A DNA stretch of 10,860 nucleotides from Gemmatimonadota bacterium (lineage in GTDB: Bacteria; Gemmatimonadota; Gemmatimonadetes; Longimicrobiales; Gaopeijiaceae): the NCBI GenBank assembly GCA_026713345.1, contig JAPOOQ010000093.1, positions 1 to 10,860 on the forward strand. Direction: 5' to 3'. The translations under genes were made by a program, and so were the position numbers. The notes below the pieces were generated by a model. The model did no database searches and had not been told where the DNA came from. It saw nothing but the letters and a program-made list of their open reading frames with translations. This document shows, in pieces, positions 1-6,192 of this stretch (position 1 is the stretch's first letter; each line of letters starts with the position of its first letter).

Positions 1-614
1 GCTTGTTGTTCACGGCCACCGATCTGGACTATGCCCAGGGGCTGTCTGCCGGCCAGACCTACAGCTTCAAGGTAACCGCGCAGAACGCGGACGGTAGCAG
101 TGAGGCGACAGCGACCATCTCCGTGGACAGCAAGCGCGCTGCAGGCGGTGGTGGCTCCGGTGGCGGGAATGAGCCAAGGGGTGGCGGCGGGTCGGGTGGT
201 GGCGGGTCCGGAGGTGGCGGGTCCGGCGGTGGGTCCGGAGGCGGCACGGTCACCAGGGAGCCGCCCTCCGAACCGCAGGACTTCGAGGTGGCGCTCAGCG
301 ACGATTCGCTGACCGTGACTCTGACGTGGGCCGCGCCAGCCGATTCCGGGACGAGCGCAGTCACCGGGTACACGATCTACGAGAGCGATGAGGCGGTGTT
401 CTCGACCGATGGGCTGATCTACGCCCAGCACCTCTCGCCTGGCCAGACCTACAGCTTCATGGTGACCGCGCAGAACGCGGACGGTAACAGCCACGCGACA
501 GCGACAATCTCCGTGGACAGCCGGCGCGCCCCCGACGATGACGGCACTGGCGGTGGCGGGGGCGGGGGTGGCGGTACGACGCCAAAGCCCTGTACCAAGT
601 CGCCCTCGAAATGA
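1..614 (+). CDS. C-terminal part of an FN3-repeat protein with Gly/Ser linkers (5'-truncated)
   Basis: This is the end of a protein whose start lies outside the window; the frame is open to the left edge and stops at TGA 612-614. Numbering from the TTG at base 3, residues 1-45 are the last half of one fibronectin type III domain (YAQ, GQTYSF, VTAQNADG strands). Residues 48-81 are almost pure Gly/Ser with GGGGS units, residues 87-176 are a complete second FN3 domain (conserved W109, Y123, Y150), and residues 183-191 are nine glycines before a short Cys/Lys tail. The two FN3 units repeat with a 130-residue period. FN3 domains of this kind usually mediate adhesion or act as spacers in secreted or surface proteins. 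No membrane segment or sorting signal is visible in the visible part, so location is inferred. The upstream domains, possibly an enzyme or more repeats, are unknown. Confidence 0.85.
   Translation, partial: LLFTATDLDYAQGLSAGQTYSFKVTAQNADGSSEATATISVDSKRAAGGGGSGGGNEPRGGGGSGGGGSGGGGSGGGSGGGTVTREPPSEPQDFEVALSDDSLTVTLTWAAPADSGTSAVTGYTIYESDEAVFSTDGLIYAQHLSPGQTYSFMVTAQNADGNSHATATISVDSRRAPDDDGTGGGGGGGGGTTPKPCTKSPSK
6..139 (+). repeat. FN3-coding direct repeat, copy 1
   Basis: This stretch aligns with 396-529 at an offset of exactly 390 bases, apart from a few local differences near its start. The best-matching part covers the strands reading GQTYSF and VTAQNADG through ISVDS. Both copies are in frame, so the repeat adds or removes a 130-residue FN3-plus-linker unit. 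It begins at or before the window edge. Confidence 0.85.
144..245 (+). repeat. GGGGS-type linker microsatellite
   Basis: About 34 codons are nearly all Gly, with Ser every fourth or fifth residue; one NEPR interruption lies in the middle. Three consecutive GGGGS units occur around residues 60-74, followed by GGGS and GGG. At DNA level this is a degenerate 15-base tandem repeat with mixed Gly codons (ggt, ggc, gga, ggg). It is a flexible interdomain linker and a possible site of in-frame length change. Confidence 0.85.
396..529 (+). repeat. FN3-coding direct repeat, copy 2
   Basis: Second copy of the 390-base-period unit, within the complete FN3 domain. It differs from copy 1 by a moderate number of substitutions, several of which change residues (for example GSSE to GNSH), so it is a diverged duplication rather than an assembly artefact. 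Confidence 0.85.
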
Positions 615-704
615 ACTCGGCTCCGGTGGTCGACGCTGGACAGGAGGCCGGTTGTGCCCAATCGTTGATGGCCAACACCCACCCGGCAGGAGGCTTCCGT
701 CAGA

Positions 705-1472
705 ATGCGATCCCGCACCGACCTGCATCTTCACGAGCAGATCCTGCTCCTCGCGCTGAGGGACCGGAAGGGCACCCCGGAATCCGGGTCCGGCTATGCG
801 CGCCTCGCCATGGGCGGAGCGATTGTGGCGGAACTGGCGCTCGGCGGGCGGATCAGCGTCGAAGAGGGCAAGAGGGCACGGGTCGAGGCGGTAGGCGGCG
901 CTGACGAACCGGGCGACGAGATCCTGGCCGAGGCGCTCGCGCTGGTGCGGGACCGCGATCGTCCGCAGTCGGCCGCCGAGTGGGTGCAGGCGTTCAGCAG
1001 GCTGAAGAGGCTGCGGGAGCGAGCCGCGCTGGGGCTCTGCCGCAGAGGCATCCTGCGCAGCACGGAAGCAAAGGTGCTGCTCGTCTTCAACCGCAAGGCG
1101 TATCCGACCGTCGATCCGGGCCCGGAGAACGAGCTCGTCGCACGACTGCGCGAAGCGGTTGCCGGCGATGGCGATGTGGACCCGGCGGTGGGAGTCCTCG
1201 TCTCCATGGCCTATGCGACCGACCTGCTCGAGATCAACCTGGGGCGCAAACTGGTTCGCGCGCGCACGCGACGCGTAAAGGATATCGTCGCGGGCGGGCG
1301 CCTGGCAGCCGGGGGTCATGCCGCCGGGGTGAGCCGGGAGGCGGTGCGCAGTGCCGTCAAGGCGGTGCAGGCGGCGGTGATCGACGCCGTCGTGGCCACG
1401 CTGGACGAAGAGGTGGAGCGGACGCTCGAGGATTTGCGGCGCTTGCGGGGGCGTCGGCTATTGCGCGGATAG
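705..1472 (+). CDS. GPP34 (GOLPH3/Vps74-like) family protein
   Basis: This 255-residue protein matches the GPP34 fold family. The N-terminal signature LHEQILLLALRDRKGT (from residue 8) is followed by YARLAMGGAIVAELALGGRI. A middle helix-rich part carries the typical KAYPTVDPGPE (131-141), and the C-terminal helices contain MAYATDLLEI. In eukaryotes GOLPH3/Vps74 binds PI4P and Golgi glycosyltransferases; bacterial members have no settled role. By my alignment the positions of the PI4P-contacting Trp and Arg near the N-terminus are both Gly here, so eukaryote-style lipid recognition is not supported. No signal peptide or membrane segment is seen, so it is likely cytosolic or peripheral. The start is supported by AGGAGG at 688-693, 11 bases before ATG. 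It lies 90 bases after the FN3 gene on the same strand and could be co-transcribed with it. Confidence 0.85.
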   Translation: MRSRTDLHLHEQILLLALRDRKGTPESGSGYARLAMGGAIVAELALGGRISVEEGKRARVEAVGGADEPGDEILAEALALVRDRDRPQSAAEWVQAFSRLKRLRERAALGLCRRGILRSTEAKVLLVFNRKAYPTVDPGPENELVARLREAVAGDGDVDPAVGVLVSMAYATDLLEINLGRKLVRARTRRVKDIVAGGRLAAGGHAAGVSREAVRSAVKAVQAAVIDAVVATLDEEVERTLEDLRRLRGRRLLRG

Positions 1473-1487
1473 TCGTTTCCGTGGAAC

Positions 1488-1508
1488 GGAGGAGACATAT
1501 ATATGTGA
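1488..1508 (+). other. Strong SD, 12-bp palindrome and AUGUGA start-stop
   Basis: GGAGGAG (1488-1494) precedes ATG at 1503-1505 by 8 bases, but the next codon is TGA, giving a start-stop pair. ACATATATATGT (1495-1506) is a perfect 12-base palindrome in otherwise GC-rich DNA. A GTG at 1505 would open a 13-residue reading frame ending at 1546. Whether this is a leader element, an operator or chance cannot be decided here. Confidence 0.35.
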
Positions 1509-1550
1509 ATTGTGAGAACAAGGCAAATGATCGTGTAATATTGTGAGATT
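1509..1550 (+). promoter_or_regulatory. Putative operator/promoter region of the LuxR-type gene
   Basis: This AT-rich stretch between the GPP34 stop and the LuxR-type start has two TTGTGAGA-type sites in the same orientation: ATTGTGAGAACA (1509-1520) and ATATTGTGAGA (1538-1548). A TGATCGTG lies between them (1528-1535). TAATAT (1536-1541) is a candidate -10 box; TTGTGA (1510-1515) sits 20 bases before it, longer than ideal for a -35. The same 12-mer and 8-mer recur upstream of the kinase-regulator gene. Regulatory function is inferred from repetition, composition and position. Confidence 0.5.
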
Positions 1551-1599
1551 GTGATCCCCACTGTGGCGTCACGACGTGCTTTGCTGTAGGCTCGGCAAT

Positions 1600-2733
1600 A
1601 TGGGCACGGAAAATCGTTTCGAATCTGCCGTAGATGTCGTGAACAGGGCGGCGCTTGGCCACGTCACATGGGTCTCGGCGGCCACATCGATCAACGACCT
1701 GATTCGGACGGGTGGCCACAGCTTGACGTATTTCGGAGCGAATCCGGCGACGAGAATACCCGCGATTCACCTGTCCCGGTTCTTTGTTGGCGCAGAACAT
1801 CGCCCGGACCTCGAGCGATCGTACTATCGCGACTATTTTCGGCGCGATGAGGCTGTTCCGCGGCTCGTGGGGATTCGCGACCGCGAGCTGGTCTACAAGT
1901 CGGACATCTACAGCGACCAGGAGAAGAAGACCTCCGTTGCCTACAACGAGTTTCGTCGCGTCAACAAGACGGAGAACGGCCTCTTCATGGGGATCGGCGG
2001 AATAGACGGTTGTGGATTGATCATGTCCTTCGCCAACTCCACCGAGGGCAACGGCTGGACGGGCGACCAACTCGGGACCATCAGGCGGCTCGCTCCTCAC
2101 ATGCGCCAGTTTGCGCGGGTGCGACGTGCGCTGGCCGATGCCAGGGCCTCGAGTGCGTCGCTTGTCGACCTGCTCGAGAACAGGCGGTTGGGATTGATCC
2201 AGCTGGACCGCAGTGGATGCGTCCTGGAGGCGAACGACCGCGCCCGGGACGTCCTGCTGGAATGCGACGGGCTCCACGACCGTGGGGGAAGGCTGGCTGC
2301 CGGGCACCGGTGGGAGAACGCCGAACTGCAGAGTTTGCTGGCACGGGCGCTGCCCCCATGGGGCGCTCAGGGCGTCGGCGGCTCGATGAAGATCACGCGC
2401 GGGGCGGCTCGGGGGCCGCTCGTGCTCGAGATCCATCCCACCCGGCAAACCGATGCCGCCTGGCGGCTCGGGGCACTTGTGCTCATCGTCGATCCGGTCG
2501 ACCGGCTTAAGGTAGCCCCCGACCTGGTGACCCGGCTCCTCGGTTTGACGCCCACGGAGAGCCGTGTGGCGGTGGCGGTCGCGGCGGGCCAGACGGTAGT
2601 CGGGACTTCACGTGAGCTGGGGTGCGCGGAGAGTACCGTGCAGACGCACTTGAAGCGGGTCTACCGCAAGCTGGGGATTCACAAGCAGACCGAGCTCGTG
2701 AGGAGCGTAGTGTCGCTGGAAGCGCTGGGATAG
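1600..2733 (+). CDS. LuxR-family HTH transcriptional regulator with GAF/PAS-like sensor region
   Basis: A 377-residue regulator if translation begins at ATG 1600; an in-frame GTG at 1576 would add eight residues, but a weak GTAGG 9 bases before the ATG favours 1600. Residues 316-371 form a LuxR/GerE-type helix-turn-helix: LTPTESRVAVAVAAGQ, then the recognition helix in CAESTVQTHLKRVYRKLGI. Residues of about 12-172 resemble the GAF-like sensor half of environmental LuxR-type regulators (YYRDYFRRDEAVPRL). Residues of about 188-300 look PAS-like (GLIQLDRSGCVLEANDRAR). There is no receiver domain or membrane segment, so it is probably a cytosolic one-component regulator; its ligand is unknown. 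It converges with the kinase-regulator gene, with 33 bases between stops, and its upstream region shares motifs with that gene's, suggesting auto- or cross-regulation. Confidence 0.88.
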   Translation: MGTENRFESAVDVVNRAALGHVTWVSAATSINDLIRTGGHSLTYFGANPATRIPAIHLSRFFVGAEHRPDLERSYYRDYFRRDEAVPRLVGIRDRELVYKSDIYSDQEKKTSVAYNEFRRVNKTENGLFMGIGGIDGCGLIMSFANSTEGNGWTGDQLGTIRRLAPHMRQFARVRRALADARASSASLVDLLENRRLGLIQLDRSGCVLEANDRARDVLLECDGLHDRGGRLAAGHRWENAELQSLLARALPPWGAQGVGGSMKITRGAARGPLVLEIHPTRQTDAAWRLGALVLIVDPVDRLKVAPDLVTRLLGLTPTESRVAVAVAAGQTVVGTSRELGCAESTVQTHLKRVYRKLGIHKQTELVRSVVSLEALG

Positions 2734-2766
2734 ATTTGCCTCGCGGGGGCAGCGGTTCCGGGGCCC

Positions 2767-5067
2767 CTACGGCTCTTCCGGAGCTGCGAACCGGTAGCCG
2801 ACCCCGTGCGCGGTGAAGATGTAGGTTGGATCGCTCGCGTTGTCGCCGAGCTTCGCCCGGAGCTGCTTGACGGCGGTGCGGACGCGATCGTTGCGTCGGG
2901 ACATCTTCTTCCCCCACACCCGCCGCAACAGGGTCCGCGTGGTCACCACCCGGCCGGCGTTGCGCGTGAGCACGCGGAGCAGGTCGTATTCGGTGGTTGT
3001 GAGTGGTACGCGGCGGCCCGCGAGGGTCACCCGTCGCTTTCCGGAATCCACGGTGAGTTGACCGAGCACGAACGTTTCGGGCTCGGCCCGGCCACGGAGC
3101 GCAACCTGGATTCGCGCCACGAGCTCGGTCGGGGAGAAGGGCTTGACGATGTAGTCGGCAGCCCCGGTGCCGAGCGCCCTTACGATCGTCTCGTCCCGGC
3201 CGTAACCGGAGATGAAGATGACCGGAAGGTCGGAGAGTTCGGGAACCTGCTGCATCAGCTCGATGCCGTCGGTGCCGGGGAGCATCAGGTCGAGGAGTAC
3301 GAGGTGGGGCTTCTCGGCCCGGATGAGGCTGGAGAGGTCATCCGGATCGCCGGTGACGATGGGAGCGTAGCGGGCGGCGGAGAGCGCGTCGCGCACATAG
3401 CGCAACGTCCTGGGGTCGTCGTCCACCACGAGGATGCGCGTCTTCTCTCCCCGCTCCGCGGGGGCCGGCCAGCCGGGCGGCACAGCGCTCGCCACGGGAG
3501 CGCTTGCGGCGAGCGGGATCGTGAAGGTGAAGCGCGCGCCGAGGCCCGGTCCGCCGCTCTCGGCCCGGATCCTGCCTCCGTGCGCCTCCACCAGACCCTT
3601 GCAGATCACGAGGCCGAGCCCGCTTCCGCCGGAAGAATCGGCACCCTTGCGAAAGAGGTGCGGGAGTCGGTCGGGCGGGATCCCGCGCCCCTGGTCCGAG
3701 ACCGAAAGCGCGACGTAGTCGTCCTCACACGCCGCCTCCACCCGGATCGGCGACGACGGCGGAGAGTGCCGGGCCGCGTTGGAGAGGAGGTTGTTCAGCA
3801 CCTGAACGATGCGCTCGCCGTCGGCCATGGCCCACGGCAGGTCCCGCGGGAGGTCGATGAGCACGGTGTGGCGTCCGCCGCCGCTGAGGAAGGTATTCCG
3901 GGAGCGGTCCACCAGCTCGGCGACATCGCAGGCCGTGGGCGCAACGGTCAGTGTGCCCGCCTCGATGCTGCCCGCATCCAGCAGGTTCGCGATGAGGCCT
4001 CGCATGTGGTCGGCCTGCCCGTCAATGATGCGGAAGAATTGAAGCATCTCCGGCTGGGCCGGGATCGGCGCGGCCGCGAGCACGGTCGCGGTCGAGCCCT
4101 TGATCGAGGTCAGAGGGGCGCGGAGTTCGTGGCTTACCATCCCCAGGAACTCCGCCCGCTGTTTTTCCAGCGCTTCAAGTGCGGCGAGGTCCTGCATGGT
4201 CACGACGACCCTCTCAACGTTGCCGTGCTCCGAGCGGATCGGCGTGACGTTGAGGAGCGTCCGAATGCTTCGTCCATCGGGCACCGACAGCTCGATCTCC
4301 TCGGCGCGCATGGTCCTGGCGTCCTCCAGCTGCTTGGCCAGGGGAAGCTCTGCAAGCGAGCCTTCCCGACCATCGGCGTCCCGCCACGTCATCACCTCCA
4401 GGAGTTGCTCGACAGAGCGCCCCGGCGTGCGGATCTCCTCGACGATGCGACGCGTTTCGAGGTTGAGCGAGAGCATGTGCCCGGTTCCGGCGTCGAAGAC
4501 AACGACCCCGACCGGCGAGGTCTCGATGAGTACTTCCATGTCCGTCCGCGCCCGCTCGACCTCGCGGTGCGTGCGCGCGTTTCTGATCGCCGTCGCTGCC
4601 TGCGAAGCGAACAGAACAAGGATCTCCTCGTCTTCGGCCGTGAACGCCTCGGCGGTGCCCTTGTCGCTGAGAAAGAAGCTCCCGAGATGCTCGCCCCGGT
4701 AGTGCATCGGCATACCCTGCATCGACTTCGCGCCCCAGGGAAGCGGAGAGAGGCCCAGCGAACACAGATAGGAATCGAGGTCCGCCACGCTGATCGGCTC
4801 CGGAAGGTCGCGAAGATGCTCGAAGAGCCGAGGTCCGTCGGACCACTCCAGCATCTTCGCACGGTCCTCCGGTGAAAAACCGGAGGTGACCAGATCCTGG
4901 ACCGATCCCCGTTCATCGATAGTCGTGATCACCGCCGAACCGGCGCCGGTCAGTTCGCACGCGCTGTCGACGACCTCCTGGAGCACCGTGGCCAGGTCGA
5001 GGCTCTGGCTGATGCGCAGTGTCGCCGCGCTCAGCCGGGAAATGCGGTCGTCGGACGCCAGTTTCAA
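2767..5067 (-). CDS. Single-chain sensor histidine kinase fused to OmpR-type response regulator
   Basis: A 766-residue complete phosphorelay in one chain. Domains in order: GAF (about 9-165), PAS-like (about 175-295), HisKA with phospho-acceptor H313 in MVSHELRAPLTS, HATPase_c (about 410-520; N-box N426/N430, G1 DQGRGI at 458-463, G2 GGSGLGL at 480-486), a linker, receiver (about 543-658; D549/D550, phospho-acceptor D593, S620, K642) and an OmpR/PhoB winged helix (about 665-762). All catalytic boxes are intact. No membrane segment is seen, so it likely senses a cytosolic cue and binds DNA itself. The start is TTG: the in-frame TGA at 5071-5073 excludes anything further upstream, GGGAG (5074-5078) sits 6 bases before it, and the next GTG would cut into the GAF domain. 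The exonuclease-like gene lies 160 bases upstream on the same strand. The signal and target genes are unknown. Confidence 0.92.
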   Translation of the reverse strand: MKLASDDRISRLSAATLRISQSLDLATVLQEVVDSACELTGAGSAVITTIDERGSVQDLVTSGFSPEDRAKMLEWSDGPRLFEHLRDLPEPISVADLDSYLCSLGLSPLPWGAKSMQGMPMHYRGEHLGSFFLSDKGTAEAFTAEDEEILVLFASQAATAIRNARTHREVERARTDMEVLIETSPVGVVVFDAGTGHMLSLNLETRRIVEEIRTPGRSVEQLLEVMTWRDADGREGSLAELPLAKQLEDARTMRAEEIELSVPDGRSIRTLLNVTPIRSEHGNVERVVVTMQDLAALEALEKQRAEFLGMVSHELRAPLTSIKGSTATVLAAAPIPAQPEMLQFFRIIDGQADHMRGLIANLLDAGSIEAGTLTVAPTACDVAELVDRSRNTFLSGGGRHTVLIDLPRDLPWAMADGERIVQVLNNLLSNAARHSPPSSPIRVEAACEDDYVALSVSDQGRGIPPDRLPHLFRKGADSSGGSGLGLVICKGLVEAHGGRIRAESGGPGLGARFTFTIPLAASAPVASAVPPGWPAPAERGEKTRILVVDDDPRTLRYVRDALSAARYAPIVTGDPDDLSSLIRAEKPHLVLLDLMLPGTDGIELMQQVPELSDLPVIFISGYGRDETIVRALGTGAADYIVKPFSPTELVARIQVALRGRAEPETFVLGQLTVDSGKRRVTLAGRRVPLTTTEYDLLRVLTRNAGRVVTTRTLLRRVWGKKMSRRNDRVRTAVKQLRAKLGDNASDPTYIFTAHGVGYRFAAPEEP

Positions 5068-5131
5068 GGTTCACTCCCGGACAAAGTGTCGAGCAATAGT
5101 CGGCGAGGGCGTCGCCCCGCTGCGAATATGG

Positions 5132-5208
5132 AAGATAGCAGGATCGTGTGTGCAAATCACGATCACACCACGATTCGGGACGCATTCACCACGATGTTCT
5201 CACAATAT
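5132..5208 (-). promoter_or_regulatory. Putative operator/promoter region of the kinase-regulator gene
   Basis: Read on the minus strand, ATTGTGAGAACA (5206-5195) and TGATCGTG (5165-5158) occur in the same order and orientation as upstream of the LuxR-type gene. A 7-base inverted repeat, GATCGTG (5142-5148) and CACGATC (5158-5164) with a 9-base spacer, has an operator-like form. It lies just upstream of a candidate extended -10, TGCTATCTT (5140-5132), whose -35 is not convincing. The gene begins at 5067, leaving a leader of roughly 60 bases. No start site has been mapped; this is a pattern-based call. Confidence 0.45.
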
Positions 5209-5227
5209 GGATCGAACCTGGCGGGCC

Positions 5228-6088
5228 CTACAGGAAAAACCACGCCGCGAGCGTTGCCAGCACCAGGGCCACAAACCACACCCATTCGCTTCCGAGAATG
5301 GCTTCTTCCGTGGACTCCTCAACGTTCTCGCCCAGAAAGGGCAGTTCCTCCGGCATGTCTCGCCCGAGCGCGTCGATTGCCTGAGCAGCCTGTCGCGCGG
5401 TCGCGACTATTCCGGGGTCCCCGCCCAGGTCTCTGATGGCAGCCAGCTGGGGTCTTGTCGGCGATGCGGCGCCGTGGTCGCCATCCTCGTCGACCCAGCG
5501 GTCACCCGGCGCGTTCGCGAGGGTGTCGGGAGAGGCGCTCGCGAGGACTCTGGCCATGCGGGCGGTGGAGACTGCATGGCTCACCGCTCTCGAACCGTCT
5601 TCCCGCGTGATCCCAAGCCGAGTGACGGCGTTGGAGAGTGTAGGCCGGTAACCCCATGCGTCGCACAGCGCAGCCTGGACATCGTACGTGTTGGCCCGGT
5701 AGATGGTCTTCCGGCCATGCCGGTGCATCTCGGCGTCCAGGAACCCCGCGGCGTACCGGGCGTTGAATCCGACCACCGGGCGGTCGCCGATCAGGTCCCG
5801 GACCTCCTGCGCAATCTGCCCGAAGTGCCCCTGGCCCGCCACATGCACGGCAGTGACGCCGTGAAGGAGCGTAGCTTCGGGCGGGACCGGGATCCTCGGG
5901 TCCAGGAAGGCCTCGAACACGGCGGGTTCCGAATCGTCGTCACTCTGCAGATCCAGCAGGCCCGCCGCCAGCCACACGATCCGGTCCAGCTGCGTGTTGT
6001 GGCCCGTGGTGAGGCATTCGATCACCGCCACTTCGCGCAGGTCACTCCAGTCGCTCGCGTGCTCCGTGACCAAAAGGCGAGATCTCAT
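5228..6088 (-). CDS. DnaQ/RNase T-like (DEDDh-fold) protein with lost catalytic acids and C-terminal membrane anchor
   Basis: This 286-residue protein follows the 3'-5' exonuclease layout of DnaQ/RNase T. Residues 20-29 read VAVIECLTTG with DRIV at 35-38; VPPEATLLHGVTAVHV spans 68-83; VVGFNARYAAGFL spans 105-117; and a YDVQAAL/LGI segment follows. The DxETTG catalytic motif is ExLTTG here (E24, L26), the FD of the NAxFD motif is YA (Y112, A113), and the final HxxxxDA region (SHAVSTARMA, 170-179) has no Asp. Nuclease activity is therefore unlikely. After a variable acidic segment, residues 267-286 (SEWVWFVALVLATLAAWFFL) form one C-terminal hydrophobic helix, suggesting a tail-anchored protein with a cytosolic domain. 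CAGGAG at 6101-6106 lies 12 bases before ATG. Substrate or partner is unknown; nucleic-acid binding without cleavage is one possibility. Confidence 0.75.
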   Translation of the reverse strand: MRSRLLVTEHASDWSDLREVAVIECLTTGHNTQLDRIVWLAAGLLDLQSDDDSEPAVFEAFLDPRIPVPPEATLLHGVTAVHVAGQGHFGQIAQEVRDLIGDRPVVGFNARYAAGFLDAEMHRHGRKTIYRANTYDVQAALCDAWGYRPTLSNAVTRLGITREDGSRAVSHAVSTARMARVLASASPDTLANAPGDRWVDEDGDHGAASPTRPQLAAIRDLGGDPGIVATARQAAQAIDALGRDMPEELPFLGENVEESTEEAILGSEWVWFVALVLATLAAWFFL

Positions 6089-6129
6089 CGATCTGCTTAG
6101 CTCCTGTGAGCCAGCTTGTGAAAAGCAGT

Positions 6130-6159
6130 GGCCCCCGCCCGGCGAACCGGGCGGGGGCC
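6130..6159 (-). terminator. Intrinsic-type terminator after the giant surface-protein gene
   Basis: A perfect 13-base inverted repeat (6130-6142 and 6147-6159, arms GGCCCCCGCCCGG and CCGGGCGGGGGCC) has a 4-base loop. On the minus strand it begins 33 bases after the giant gene's stop (6193) and is followed by TTTT at 6124-6121. The T run is short and slightly offset, so efficiency is uncertain, but position and stem strength support termination ahead of the exonuclease-like gene. Confidence 0.8.
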
Positions 6160-6192
6160 GTGTACTGCGCTGGGACTAGCCCAGGTTGAGGG

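Noticed and set aside
144..245. Engineered linker or vector contamination
   Set aside because: The GGGGS pattern looks synthetic, but the Gly codons vary, the repeats are imperfect with an NEPR break, and the flanks are diverged natural FN3 domains.
615..704. Hidden gene or terminator between the FN3 and GPP34 genes
   Set aside because: No convincing hairpin, T run, or coding frame with a start signal was seen beyond the SD of the GPP34 gene.
1357..2448. A 363-codon minus-strand open frame opposite the LuxR-type gene
   Set aside because: It crosses the intergenic motif region and overlaps two well-supported plus-strand genes; the sequence has no recognisable domain.
2734..2766. Possible bidirectional terminator between the convergent genes
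   Set aside because: GGGGC (2746-2750) and GCCCC (2763-2767) could form only a 5-base stem with a 12-base loop, and there is no T run on either strand. Too weak to call.
2806..4875. A 689-codon plus-strand open frame
   Set aside because: It lies antisense to the kinase-regulator gene, whose domains and catalytic residues are all recognisable. Its product is rich in Arg/Gly/His/Asp with no recognisable domain, as expected for a GC-rich shadow frame.
4886..6100. A 404-codon plus-strand open frame
   Set aside because: It spans the 5' end of the kinase gene, the intergenic region and the whole exonuclease-like gene on the opposite strand, and is not protein-like.
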